Source: Tetracladium setigerum (taxonomy: Eukaryota; Ascomycota; Leotiomycetes; Helotiales). Taken from it: a stretch of 64,000 bases of DNA. The stretch covers positions 124,001-188,000 of the forward strand of contig PZJY01000005.1 of NCBI GenBank assembly GCA_031472005.1, in the 5' to 3' direction. This document shows, piece by piece, positions 46,510-58,186 of the stretch (the stretch's first letter is position 1; each line of letters begins with the position of its first letter). The translations under genes were made by a program, and so were the position numbers. Under the pieces are notes generated by a model. It was not told the DNA's origin. It did not search any database and saw only the letters and a program-made list of their open reading frames with translations.

Positions 46510-48057
46510 ATGCCACCACAACCACGCCCTTCCACCTGCATCCAATGCCTCCTCAAACCACTCTCCCGACCTCGTAAAAGACAATTCCACACAATCCAGC
46601 GTCTTCAAGCCGAAGCAACTGAACCACTCCGCCCATCTGTGGCCCCAAAAGTCGTAATCGACATAAAACACATCCGCCAGAATGCAGCTCTCCACGAACA
46701 AAACTGCCTATCGCGGAACTACAAAGCCGCCGCAAAATACCCTGCCAAAATCAATCAGTGTTTCGAAGAATGGCACGTCTGCCAGGAGGAAGCGCGCAGT
46801 CTGCGGGAGCGCAACAATCGATTGAAGCTACAGCTTGCAAATCCGAATACACCACAGGATGAACAGTCCGAAGCGGGCAAAGGGTTGACTGCAATGAGCA
46901 AAGCAGAATTAATCGCCGAAGGCAGGGGCTTGAAAGAGAAGATATCGGCAATCGCTGTCCGCGAAGAGATCCTAATGTCTAAAATAAACTCCATGGCCGC
47001 ATCGATCCCCAACCTCACCAGCGATCAAACTCCAAGAGGAGACGACCCCCTCACCATCACCCACATCAACCCACACCCATCTACTTCCCAACCTCAAAAC
47101 ACCTGGCGCTCTCACGCTGACATCGGTGCCAAACTCAACCTTCTCGACTTCAGCAGCGCCGGCACGACCACAGGATGGGGCTGGTACTACCTTCTCGACT
47201 CTGCCGCCCTCCTCGAACAAGCACTCATCCAATACGCCCTCACAGTTACTCGCAAAGCCGGCTGGCGCATCACTTCACCACCCAGTATGGTCTACAGCCA
47301 CATCGCCTCAGCCTGCGGCTTCCAACCACGCGATCAAAACGGCGAGAGCCAGATCTATGCCATCCAGCAAAGCGCCAGCGACGCAGCGAGGGGAAAACCA
47401 GAATTATGTCTAGCTGGCACGGCGGAAATCCCACTCGCGGGTATGAAAGCAGATACCACCATTCCGGCCGCCGAATTTCCAGTTAAGCATGTGGGAGTGA
47501 GTCGATGTTACCGCGCTGAAGCTGGTGCGAGGGGTGCAGACACCAAGGGATTATACCGGGTGCATGAATTCACGAAGGTTGAGATGTTCGCTTGGACGCT
47601 ACCTTCTACTTCGGCCTCCACGACCGTATTCGACGAAATGCTCGCGATTCAAACACAAATCCTCACGGATCTCAACCTTCACTTCCGGATTCTCGAAATG
47701 CCAACTACAGATCTCGGCGCTTCCGCTAGTCGGAAACGCGATATCGAGGCTTTCTTTCCGGGGAGGATAGATATTGATGGTGGGTGGGGAGAGGTTACAT
47801 CGACGAGTACATGTACGGATTATCAGACGAGGAGATTGGGCACGAGAGTTGATTTGAGGGGCTTGCCGTCAGGAGGAGGAGGAGGATCAGGGAAGTTAGA
47901 GTTTCCATTCACCGTTAATGGAACGGCTTTGGCTGTGCCGAGGGTTTTGGCGGCTATTTTGGAGAATGGATGGAGGGAGGAGAGAGGGGTGGTGGAGGTG
48001 CCGGAGTGTTTGTGGCCATGGATGCAGGGCGTGGAGGTTATTGGGAAGAAGGATTAG
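46510..48057 (+). CDS. DIA4: Mitochondrial seryl-tRNA synthetase
   Basis: Single exon, 515 aa from the ATG at 46510 (context AAACATGCC); an in-frame ATG at 46450 would add 20 residues without an obvious purpose. The leader RPRKRQFHTIQRLQAEA is a good mitochondrial presequence. The N-terminal tRNA-binding arm is a predicted antiparallel coiled coil (IRQNAALHEQNC to SKINSMAASIPN). Class II motifs follow: motif 1 around LDFSSAGTTTGWGWYYLLDS, TSPPSMVY, CLAGTAEIPLAG, motif 2 VSRCYRAEAGARGADTKGLY with RVHEFTKVEMF, and motif 3 GTALAVPRVLAAILENGW. It charges mitochondrial tRNA-Ser. The arm and a Gly-rich loop (SGGGGGSG) before motif 3 look normal for fungal mitochondrial forms. No frame problem is seen. 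Confidence 0.93.
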   Translation: MPPQPRPSTCIQCLLKPLSRPRKRQFHTIQRLQAEATEPLRPSVAPKVVIDIKHIRQNAALHEQNCLSRNYKAAAKYPAKINQCFEEWHVCQEEARSLRERNNRLKLQLANPNTPQDEQSEAGKGLTAMSKAELIAEGRGLKEKISAIAVREEILMSKINSMAASIPNLTSDQTPRGDDPLTITHINPHPSTSQPQNTWRSHADIGAKLNLLDFSSAGTTTGWGWYYLLDSAALLEQALIQYALTVTRKAGWRITSPPSMVYSHIASACGFQPRDQNGESQIYAIQQSASDAARGKPELCLAGTAEIPLAGMKADTTIPAAEFPVKHVGVSRCYRAEAGARGADTKGLYRVHEFTKVEMFAWTLPSTSASTTVFDEMLAIQTQILTDLNLHFRILEMPTTDLGASASRKRDIEAFFPGRIDIDGGWGEVTSTSTCTDYQTRRLGTRVDLRGLPSGGGGGSGKLEFPFTVNGTALAVPRVLAAILENGWREERGVVEVPECLWPWMQGVEVIGKKD

Positions 48058-48733
48058 AAGGTTTAGAGGAGATGTGAGCGAAGAAAGGGGAAGGGAGGGG
48101 AGGGCAGGAGGAGGAGTGTATTGATAGTGTGTAGATAATACCTTCGGTAGGAGGGCTGAGGAAGATTTAGCGAATGGTGTGTGTACTTGTAGATGTAGTA
48201 TATGTAACTATATACCCTTGTTTAAATTATAGACTCTTCACACACTCTCTTTCACACACTCTCTTCAACTCTCTCTTCTTTCTTCCTTTAACAAGAACCA
48301 AATCCTTCGATGACATCACGCCACATACAACTCACTTCACTTCCAGACTCTAAACACACCAACAGTGCATCTCATTACGTTGCAGCATTCATTCATTCTA
48401 ACATAATATATCCAGTCATTCAGATTCGTGAAGGTAAAAAGAAAAACATCAAAAAATTTACATAAAAGAGGACAATGGACCCAAAAAAATTGGGATATAA
48501 CACTTGGCACGATCAAACAATGAAATCATCAAAAGGAAAAGATATAAAACAGAAAAGATGCTCAAATATTCCACCCCATGCCAACCCAATTCAACCAAAC
48601 CCTTTCAACTAAACCAATCAACTACCTTTAATCAACCAACCCCGTTACGCCTCAGTTGTACCCCTCAAAAAAAAAAAATCTCCCCCCCTCCTGGTATACC
48701 AGCCCAACCTATCTTTACCTTTGCCTGACCGAC
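48058..48733. other. Convergent intergenic region
   Basis: 676 nt between two converging genes, with CT-rich dinucleotide patches at 48235-48280 (CACACTCTCT type, duplicated) and A-rich runs including A10 at about 48668. Holds both 3' UTRs; no gene seen. Confidence 0.5.
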
Positions 48734-51180
48734 CTACGCCTCCATTTTAATAGCAAAATCCCAATCGACATCAACATCTACATCCACATCAGCGTCCGCA
48801 TCAATATCAACACCAATATCAACATCACCAGGCCCTACAATCCCCTCATCAGAAATCCACACCGCGTCCTCCCTCCAAGTCATCTGGCTCGCAATACCAT
48901 TACTGGAATCGCTACTCTCCCTCTGCTGCTGCTGCTGCTGTTCCTCAAGCTCTGCATTTTCATGAACGGTGTAAATGCCATTATCATCAATCTCACCCAC
49001 AATACTGCCCCTCCACTGCCTCACAGGCGCTGGACTAACCAACTGCGTCGTTCCAGCGCCATTGACAATCCCATTGACTCCACTGGTAGTAAGACCACCA
49101 AGACCAAGACCCAGTCCAACCCCTCCTGTACTCGCCGTCAACCCGGCCGCGCCACCAAACTCACCACCACCACCACCACCCATCCCCATGCCACCAAATC
49201 TCAAAATCTCCGGTTTCTCAGACGCTTTTTGCATCAGAAGATTCGCATACTGTTTCTGGCTATTTGGAGTCTGACTCAACGTGCGCACAAACAGTTCGAC
49301 CCCGCCGTTGCTCACGCCCGGGACGTCCCCGCAGGCGTGCATGACGTCGAGCATGGTATTTCCGATCTCGAAGATCTTCTCGAAGATTCCCATGCCGTGG
49401 ACTTCGATGCTTGTTGTGGGCAGCGAGGCGATCACGCCGAGGAGGGAGTGGGCGATTTTGAGTGGGTAACGGAATGTCATGCTTTCGTCTTCGGCGCTGC
49501 TGGAGAGGAGGCCTTGACGCATGGAGGATTGCCAGACGATGAGGCGGAGCCATTGTTGCGTTACGAGGATGTCGGCTTTTTGGATGTCGGTTAGGGTGAG
49601 GTGGGAGGGGTGGGGGAGGTTGAGTTGTCGTTGAAGGGTGGTGTATGTTTGGGTGCTGGTGTGGGGGGTGGATGATTCGTTCCAGGAGTCGACGAAGGAG
49701 GAGTCGAGGAGGTGGTAGGAGTGGATTAGGTGCATGAAGCCGGTGTGGATGGTTGGGGATTCGTAGCTGTGGATTGTGGTCGGGAATTGGGGAGTTTTGG
49801 AAAGAGTTAGAGGTTTGTGGCGGAGAATAGCGAAGGAGCTGAGCTGTGTGAGCTTTGGAGTCACTGGACAGGAGAGGGAGAGGGGCCTGGGCCTACCGTT
49901 CAGTAATGTACAGAATCCAAAATGTGCGCCGCCTACACAGCGCTTCCTCGGGAGGTAAGCCAGCATAAGATAGCTCATCATGGAAACGAAGATCTTGTCC
50001 CATCGTCAATGCCTCTCTCAAATAATACCAAGATTTCCTGCTCTGATTGATCTCGAAGAATGCCGTTGAGACGAAATAAGACGATATCACGGCAGACAAT
50101 GATTTGTCCTCTACAAAATCGTAGTTTTGCCGTATGGAGAGTGTTTCGTCGAGGAAGAATCGTCCGGCTGCTTCCCATGATGGTGGGCCGGGTGCCAGGA
50201 TGCTTTTGCCAGACATGTGAGTTGAGGTGAGGGCGCAAAGAGAATACAGGAGATTCTTCTCGAACATTTCGAGTGGACGGTTGATGGATTCTCTAAGCGT
50301 GGGCATGTGTACGAGAGGCATGATGGGGTAAATATGTTCCATGAACAGATCGAGACAGCTGGGAATGAGGTGGAAATAACTAGGGCTGTTTGGACGGAAT
50401 TGTGCTGTGGAGAAGATGCTGGCGGGCTCTTCGCTCAAATGGGGCAAATCTGAAAGGATGGGATGCCATTGCGGATGTTGGCCGATTGTTGGTGATGGGG
50501 TAGCAGAGTTGTCGGAGTGCCAGTGGTCTATTCTGGTGGGGAGGTCAGTCTCGCATTCCTTCTGTTGATAGAGTTGAGAGGTAGCCACGTGATAAATATA
50601 GTATTCAATGGGTAACGACTCCCCAAGCGATGATGATAGTGATAAAGAGAGAGTGTGTGATAGAGAAAGAGAGAGAGAGAGAGATAAACTCACGATGGTG
50701 GACCTGAACTCAAACTCGAGTGCGATGAGCCGTTGGACTTCTCGGTATGGAGTTTGATCTTCGGCTCGTCGACGTCCTGAGCTCTCAACTCATTGATAAC
50801 TCTGCCACTTCCCCTCTTTGGACCCCTTCTCTTGGGAACATGTTCCCTCTTGCAAGCGAGGGACGCATTGTTGCACTGGTTGCAAGGGAATTCCCCATCG
50901 CATCGAATTCCTGGATGACAGGTCAGTAAATGGAATGGAAGGAGATGCTGAAGAAGCTCTTGTTTTGACTAATTGACCTGCATTGATTGAGGGAGTTTTG
51001 GGAGGAGAGTTAGTTGTGAAGGCAAAAGCCGCATGCAAGTGAGACCCAGACCCAGACCCTTCTCTCAAGCGAAAGCAAAGCAAAGCAAAGCAAAAGATGA
51101 TGATTGAACTTACGACGTCGTCGACAGTGATCACACACCGTCCTTCGATTGGTTACCGATTTGCTGTTTTCGGGAGACAT
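48734..51180 (-). CDS. Zn(II)2Cys6 transcription factor with fungal-specific regulator domain
   Basis: Exon 1 51114-51180 and exon 2 from 50910 join to make VCDHCRRRRIRCDGEFPC with full spacing C16-x2-C-x6-C-x5-C-x2-C-x6-C42, followed by the basic KREHVPKRRGPKRGSGRV. Exon 2 ends best at 50694 (GTGAGT). Exon 3 (about 50618-49897) carries DLFMEHIYPIMPLVHM, LLYSLCALTSTHMSG and RRTFWILYITER; exon 4 (49838-48734) continues RSFAILRHKPLTL with a matching phase. The exon 2/3 phase fails by one base: either one C is missing at 50610-50612 (about 703 aa), or donor 50703 and acceptor 50528 are used (669 aa). The domain order is that of fungal sugar or catabolic regulators; targets are unknown. A poly-Gln/Ser stretch sits near the C-terminus, and intron 2 holds a (GA)n tract. 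Confidence 0.85.
50643..50685. repeat. (GA)n/(CT)n simple repeat in an intron
   Basis: GAGAGAGAGAGAGAGA runs with GTGTGT interruptions lie within intron 2 of the Zn(II)2Cys6 gene; on the coding strand this is a CT-rich tract in front of the presumed acceptor. If translated it makes an artificial Ser-Leu run. Confidence 0.85.
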
Positions 51181-52985
51181 CCCATCTCTCTCTCGCGCTC
51201 TCGCTCAAATAAACGATGGGATCTCACAGATGCACCTGTTATGTTGTAATCAATCTCACAGACCACAGAAGAATGATGGAAAAGTGCGCGGGATTGAGCG
51301 AGAGATATGGCGATGAGACAATAGGATAGCAAAGAGATAGCAGGATAGAGGGAATAGAGGGACTAGAGGGGGGCAAAGTGCTTGGGTGTGCACACCCACC
51401 AAATCTTGCTATTTTGCGGGGAAGCTGGTGTAGGTTTTGCAAGCTCCTAGAGCGGGCGAGGGTGAGATTGGCCAGCGACAGCAGAGTGTGACACTAGTCC
51501 GCTGCACTCTGCTCGCATGGGATATGTCCGCGGGGTGGGAGGGCAGAGTTAGAGCCAGCTGATTGCACTGACGAACGCCTGCCATCAACTCTGCATTCTC
51601 CGACCAATCATTCAATCATGCCCGCACGCACTCTGCCATTCTGGGGGCAGAAGCTAAAGAAGGTGTAGCGATGCAGCATAGCGGTTTGTTGACGTCGTCC
51701 CATCCGATGTGGCGATAAAGGCAGCCAGCTCGGTTGCAGCATCCTCGCATGTTGACGAACGTAGGTAATAAAACATGAACATTGTTCGAAAGGAGGACTG
51801 GACTTGACTTCTTATGAAAGATGAGAAAACATACCATGGTTGAAATGATCCGAGAAATTCACGATGGTTTGAAGGAGGAGAAGAAGGAATAGCAGACTGA
51901 GTGAGGGAGCCAGAGAGAGAAAAGACTGACCAGACCACCCTGAGGTTCATGCCCATTGCTTGGCATTCTTCCACCACCTTCTGGACCTTCAAGAACCGTC
52001 GTTGAACTTTATTACACGGTTACAACTTCCACTGGCTCCCTTTTCACAGACTAAAACACGGCACATCAATTAAATAGACGGGTTTCATACCCTTCTTTCC
52101 CCTTCTCATTATTCCCACCTGGGATAATACCCCTTTTGGGAATCCGATATCCGATACAGTACTCTCGCCTGAGAAGTCACATGACGCCGTTTCAGAGCTG
52201 GTCCAAGCGCGCTATTTAACGCTTGACGTCTTTGATAATGAACTTCATCCCCACCAACATCATACTAATCAGAAAACATCATCAAATCAGCATTCCTTTT
52301 TGGACAATCTCAATAACCGGCACTGTTTAGTCTCCAATCACAATTCTACAATTAGAGAGGATCACTATCTCCTAGTGTCGCTACTATACAGTCCAGTACA
52401 GTAGTCCTGCACTCTACAGTACAGTACCTTACTTGAGAACATTTCCAGACGACGGCAACTCGAGAGATCGACAAAAATATCTGCATCTCAAGCTCCGAGC
52501 CTCATTATTCCCGTTACTTCTTGGAATTATCATTCTGTTTGCGTTTTCTGCTTATACGTCAAACGCGTCAAATATGTATCGCTGAGAGGACGCAGTCTTT
52601 TCTTCTAAGTGATTCTGATGAATCTACCGGTGCTGACCTGTTTTGGTTGAGAATCATCAAGTCAAACATGCAAATTGAGGCTGGAAGTTCGCCCCCGAGT
52701 TGTCCTCGAGTTGTCCATCAAACACATCTGCCGAGAAAGCTCCGGCTGTATGTATTTCACAAATCAAATCCAATTGCCTCTAAAAATCCATGATCTCATA
52801 ACTTTTCATCTCGAGGCTCTCGCCTCTCCAGTCCTGTGGCCGAAGCTGTCACACCCTTTTCTCTCATAAGACTCTCGTCCATCTTACAACTTCTGTTATT
52901 TTACTTTCCTGCTTTTCATTATTGAGCGAGTCGTTACACCAAAAACACAAATCTTTCATCGCTGCGTAAAGAAACATACCTCACA
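51181..52985. promoter_or_regulatory. Divergent region between the Zn(II)2Cys6 factor and catalase
   Basis: 1.8 kb between divergent starts. The left third is purine-rich, and 52385-52430 is dense in TACAGT/AGTACAG motifs (for example CTACAGTACAGTACC). Short minus-strand frames at 51409-51992 have no recognisable domain. The right 500 nt are pyrimidine-rich and should be the catalase leader. Co-regulation of the pair is possible but not shown. Confidence 0.45.
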
Positions 52986-54865
52986 ATGGGATCCATCATT
53001 GCAGCTAGCGATGACTTTCGTAGTTATCAAGATGACAGAGCCGCCAAATCCGGCGATACAATCTACACCACCGTTCGTCCTCATCCATCTCTTACCTCAC
53101 TCCCTCCCTCACTTCCTTCCACTATACCGATTACTCCAAACACACTTCTATAAACCCCTTCCTAATCTCCCCTTACAGTCCAACGGTGTCCCAATCCCCC
53201 ACCCTTACGAATCCCAACGCCAGGGCCCCTCCGGACCCCTCCTCCTCCAAGACCACCACCTCATAGACCTCCTCTCCCACTTCGACCGTGAACGCATCCC
53301 GAACGCGTCGTGCACGCCAAAGGCGGCGGCGCCCACGGAACCTTCACCACGACCGCCAGCGCCTCTGACATCTGCCTCGCCCAGCTCTTCTCCCAACCAG
53401 GCACCTCCTGCCCGATCACAATCCGCTTCTCCACGGTCGGCGGCGAATCCGGCTCTCACGACCTGGCACGGGACCCCGCGGATTCTCCGTCAAGTTCCGC
53501 ACCGAGGAGGGAAATTGGGATTTGGTGGCTAATAACACGCCTGTCTTCTTCCTGCGGGATCCAGCCAAATTCCCGACGTTTATTCACACGCAAAAGAGGC
53601 ATCCAGCTAGTCACTTGACGCATGCGGATGATTCGACGGCGTTTTGGGATTATTTGAGTCAGAATCCAGAGTCGGTGCATCAGGTTATGATTTTGATGGG
53701 TGATAGGGGCATTCCGGATGGTTGGAGGCATATGCATGGGTATCTTGGGCATAGTGTTAAGCTTGTTAACAAAGATGGGGAGTGGGTGTATGCGCAGTTT
53801 CATTTGAAATCGATGCAGGGGATTAAGTTCGTGACGCAGGAGGATGCGAAGGGTTATGGTCCGGATGATTCGCAGAAGGATTTGTATGAGGCGATTGAGA
53901 GGGGGGAGTTCCCGAAGTGGTCGTTGGAGGTGCAGACTATGACGGCTGTTGAGGCGGAAGAGCTGTGGGAGAAGGAGAAGATCAACGTCCTTGACCTGAC
54001 GCACGTTTGGCCACATGCGAAATTCCCATTGAGGAAGATCGGGGAGTTGACATTGAACGAGAACGTGCAGAATTACTTCGCTGAGATCGAGCAGATTGCC
54101 TTCAATCCTGCTCATTTATTGCCTGGGCTTGAACCTTCAGCCGATCCTGTCTTGCAATCAAGACTCTTTTCCTACCCGGATGCGCATCGTCACCGTATCG
54201 GCGTCAATTATCAGCAATTACCCGTCAATTCGCCGCGAGTGGCATATCGAATGGGGAATTTTCAACGAGATGGTCAAATGGCATTTTACAACCAAGGGTC
54301 TCGTCCTAATTACCTGTCCTCTATTGAGCCGATGCGATTTAAAGAGCGGACAGTCAGTCTCGATAAGACACATGGATACTTCACCGGCGAAGCGATTACC
54401 TTTCTCTCTGAAATCCGCAAGGAGGATTTCAATGCTCCCCGTGCGTTGTGGGAGAGGGTTTTTGATGATGGCGCGAAGGAGAGATTCATCTCTAATGTGT
54501 CTGGGCACATAAAGAATTGCAAGGAGCAGGAGATCATCAAACGACAAATTGCTATTTTCCGTGAGGTTTCGGAGGATTTGGCTGAGAGGCTGGAGAAGGC
54601 GACTGGAATCAAGGGGTATGATGGGATTGCGAATTTGATGTTTAATGGGACGCATAATGGGATGGCGAAGGATGAGGAGAAGAGGACGGCGAATGGTATG
54701 AAGGGTGTTGCATTGAGTCGGAATGAGAGTAATGGCGCGCCGGTGAGAGGAAGTCATATGTCCAAGAATAAGGAGGGGAAGGTTGTGGCTACAAATGTGA
54801 ATGGAGAGAATGGAGAGAAGAAACAGGAGAATGGGGCAAAGACCGGAGTGAGGGATATGTTTTAG
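52986..54865 (+). CDS. Haem catalase, two apparent frameshifts
   Basis: Exons 52986-53072 and 53179-54865; 591 aa if one C is missing in C3 at 53298-53300 and in C4 at 53474-53477. It dismutates hydrogen peroxide. The uncorrected sequence holds the parts in three frames: SQRQGPSGPLLLQD and LLSHFDRERIP; then ERVVHAKGGGAHGTF with the distal His (about 74), ITIRFSTVGGESGSHDLARD; then RGFSVKFRTEEGNWDLVANN, WSLEVQTM and RLFSYPDAHRHRIGVNY with the haem-ligand Tyr (about 362). Both corrections regenerate invariant catalase blocks, so the gene is probably intact. The last about 90 residues are a Lys/Asn/Gly-rich extension (NGENGEKKQENGAK) ending GVRDMF, with no flavodoxin-like domain, so it belongs to the small-subunit group. 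No secretion signal is seen. Confidence 0.9.
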
Positions 54866-56953
54866 ATTTGGATTTGTGGTTGTACTGTATAACATGTCGT
54901 GTAAATATCGCATAGAAATAACTTCGGGTCATCTCCCCTCGTCTATTCGACTACGAAAGGCAAAACCATTTGTATAATCGCGGTTGCTATCTTGTGATAA
55001 ATCTCTAGTAATGAAGAGAGGAAATCAAAATGGTTGAGAACTTGAGACTGGAGAGAGAGAAAAAGGAAAGCAGATGTCAAACAAAGAGCGAGACTAACAC
55101 TCGACATGATACTGTTCTGACTTCTGAAGAGTTCGCTTGCATAGCCCCTTCAGGCCAAGCCAAGGTTGACTGATTCTACAACTCCGGAATCCTATGAGCG
55201 CTAGAGTACAGCACTGAGCAGGGCGTTGCTAATCGGTGTTTTGGCATAGCCCTGTCTCTCCTGAGATCCGACGGTGTAATGAGTAGGAATTCGCGCATTT
55301 ATCCACGTACAGTACCTCCATCTTACTGTAATAATAAAGTTCAGGTGGATGATAAAAAGAGTTGCAATAAATACGAGTATTGTGATGAGCAGCTTGCCGA
55401 GTACAGACTGAACTAGAAAGGCGGAGAGAGAGAGAGGTGGGCGAGGTAGGTGGAGGTCTTGGTGTGTTTTTCTCGGCAAGGTCGGCAGCGCCTGTTCGCA
55501 TCGTGGGACATTTGGCTGGCGATGAATGCGACAGACACTGTACTCTATCTGAGTGCCGAGACCCGTTTGTCGAATGAACATGTGAGGAGTGCTGGAATAA
55601 CGTGAGGGGTTTGGGTGTGTTGTTTTGGCTGCGCCTCCACGGAGGCAAGGGGAATAATGAATGTGTTTTGTGATAGGCAGCAGTATTGAATTGAATTGTG
55701 ATTTGAAGGTTGATTGATATGGAACATGTGTTACTGTAGGTAGAGTTACATTACAGTAGAATACATGCCGACGGGAGACGGAGAAGAAAGAATGATAAAT
55801 GATGAAGCATGGATGAGGTATCCACTCTTACTGGCCTGTCAACTAGACTACTCTAGGATGAGTGTGGAGGTGAGATCCACATGCGAAGACCTTGGCAAGG
55901 CTATGAAAGACTCAAAGAGTGAGCGCAGCCTCCTCCCAAAGCAACATGACGACCACGATGTTGATCACGAGCTCGTGTTTTGACGTATTAGGCAGGCTTC
56001 TAGAAGGCAAAAGAGGCGCTAGCGATAAAAGCTTGACGATATAATTACCTATTATCTATTACCATCTGTATTCCATCAGAAAGAAGATGAGCGACGAGAC
56101 AGAGGAGAAGGGTAAAGCGGCAGGCACAAGGTCTTGTACGCCTCTTGGACAATGGTAAGATGGACGCTGCTAAGCCCGGCTGTGAAAGTGGCCGAGCAGG
56201 TGATCTGATGTAAAAATCATTGGAAGCAGTGGGAGAGACCCTTATTGTGTTGGAGGTATTGCATTCGATGGAGCACAGGCAGATACCGAGTAGTGGAGGA
56301 TTGCGAATGAGTTTTTGTTGTGGTGCTGTGTTGCTGCGAGACTTTTCGTCAGGCGAAACGACGGATGACTTCCGAATCCGAACTACTGTCGAGTTACGGA
56401 AGTCCCTGCATTCTCCTCTTCGAAGTGAGTGAGTGAGAGAAATAAAGGACGAATAGCAAAAGACTCTCAACGTTGAATTAGCAGTAATTAGCTTTTGACG
56501 GGTCATCGCGAATTTGTGAGATTGAGGTAACAGATGGCGATACGAGGAGAAGGTGTAGTTGGAGGAAGTGTCAAGACCGCCAAGGCTAGCCTTCCCTTGT
56601 GCCCAGAGATTCAAAAGGTGATGATGCTCGGGAACGCTCGACCGACAAGGATCATCGTATGTGCATTGGCCCCATCCCATTCATTCCCCCGCCGCAGCCT
56701 TGGGGCATCAGCCAATGGCGGAGACATTGTAAAGCAGCTTCCCCCCAGATCAGACTTGTATTTAAATGGACGACGCCTCCCTTCCATCCTGCTACGTGTA
56801 TAAACAAACACACTTCCTACTACTTGTATAAAACAACTTGGGGAGCTTTCATCTTTCAAGTTCTATATCCAGCAACCTCCAGATCGAAACCTTCACCTTA
56901 TACAACGAATATCTATCCATCCACCCATAGCTTCTGCCTCCTCCATCGCAATC
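54866..56953. other. Intergenic region with SPFH-gene promoter
   Basis: 2.1 kb without a supported gene. A 211-codon minus-strand frame (56045-56680) and others near 55201-55648 lack domains and codon bias. TATAAA-like sequences occur at about 56800 and 56828, about 155 and 125 nt upstream of the SPFH gene's ATG, and are plausible core-promoter elements. Confidence 0.45.
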
Positions 56954-58186
56954 ATGTCCAACAGCTTTGATAAGAGCGTCGCAACCGACGATACCCACAA
57001 CGAGCCTCTCAAGTCCAACAATGGCGCTTCATCGGGTGCTGTCAACGGCGGTTTCCGACCTACCAATGCCCCAGGAGGAGTTGGACGAAACAATGATGCG
57101 CCCATGGTGAATGTGCAGCCCCCACGACGAGAGGACTTGCAGCCAAGCTATGCGCAGACCCTCGTTGGAGAGAGCGACCAAGGAAACCATGGCTGGTACG
57201 GAAGCATGAGTGAGTGCTAGAGACCCGAATCGCTCATTTAAATCAACTAACCATCTATAGTCAATACACTTGGAAGCTGTATTGGTACCATGGGTGCAAT
57301 CCCTTGCTGCATCATTTGCCCCAACCCATACAAGCCCGTCTCGCAGGGTAATGTCGGTTTGGTCACCAAGTTCGGTAGATTTTACCGTGCTGTTGATCCC
57401 GGTCTCGTCAAGATCAATCCTCTCAGTGAACGACTCATCCAAGTCGATGTTAAGATTCAGATCGTTGGTATGTGCAACACGGAATCCGCAACTACTGAAG
57501 AACACTTCTAACTTTCCACAGAGGTCCCCAAGCAAGTCTGCATGACCAAGGACAACGTTACTCTCCACCTGACCTCCGTCATCTACTACCACATTACATC
57601 TCCACACAAGGCTGCTTTCGGTATCTCCAACGTTCGACAAGCTCTTATCGAGCGTACCCAAACCACACTTCGTCACGTTGTCGGTGCCAGAGTCCTCCAA
57701 GATGTCATCGAGCGCAGAGAAGAGGTTGCCCAGTCCATCGGAGAAATCATTGAAGATGTCGCTTCAGGATGGGGTGTCCAAGTCGAGAGTATGCTCATCA
57801 AGGATATCATCTTCAGCAACGAACTCCAAGACTCCCTCTCCATGGCTGCACAATCCAAGCGTATCGGAGAATCCAAGGTCATCGCCGCTCGCGCCGAAGT
57901 CGAATCCGCCAAACTCATGCGACAAGCAGCCGATATTCTATCTAGCGCTCCCGCCATGCAAATCCGCTACCTCGAAGCCATGCAAGCCATGGCCAAATCC
58001 GCCAACAGCAAGGTCATCTTCTTGCCTGGTCCTCCCGCCATCGGCGAAAGCCTCAATATGGCAAACGCGCTTGGAGAGGGTCCTAAAGACCAATATCCAT
58101 CTTCTTCGGGAAAAAATGATGATTTCGGAGGTCAGGATGCCAGCTTCCAAAGAGCTATCAATGCCAATGTCATTGAAAACATTTAA
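56954..58186 (+). CDS. Stomatin / SPFH (Band 7) domain membrane protein
   Basis: Exons 56954-57209, 57261-57467 and 57522-58186 (introns 51 and 54 nt) total 375 aa, all phases matching. The N-terminal 85 residues are polar and Pro/Asn-rich. A Cys-rich hydrophobic hairpin follows (IGTMGAIPCCIICPNPYKPV), then the SPFH domain: GNVGLVTKFGRFYRAVDPGL, INPLSERLIQVDVKIQIVEV, VTLHLTSVIYYHITSPHKAA, RQALIERTQTTLRHVVGARV and the helical ESKVIAARAEVESAKLMRQA. The palmitoylatable Cys pair and hairpin suggest insertion into one membrane leaflet. Stomatins form ring-shaped scaffolds in plasma or organelle membranes and tune channels or proteases. The C-terminus is a polar tail (GGQDASFQRAINANVIENI). No anomaly. 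Confidence 0.93.

Noticed and set aside
48656..49594. 312-codon plus-strand frame
   Set aside because: Antisense to the C-terminal exon of the Zn(II)2Cys6 gene; low-complexity composition and no domain.
53456..54913. Minus-strand frames of 219 and 231 codons across the catalase gene
   Set aside because: Antisense shadows; the sense strand has invariant catalase motifs.
56045..56680. 211-codon minus-strand frame
   Set aside because: No recognisable domain, no codon bias visible, no splice-linked partner; treated as chance.
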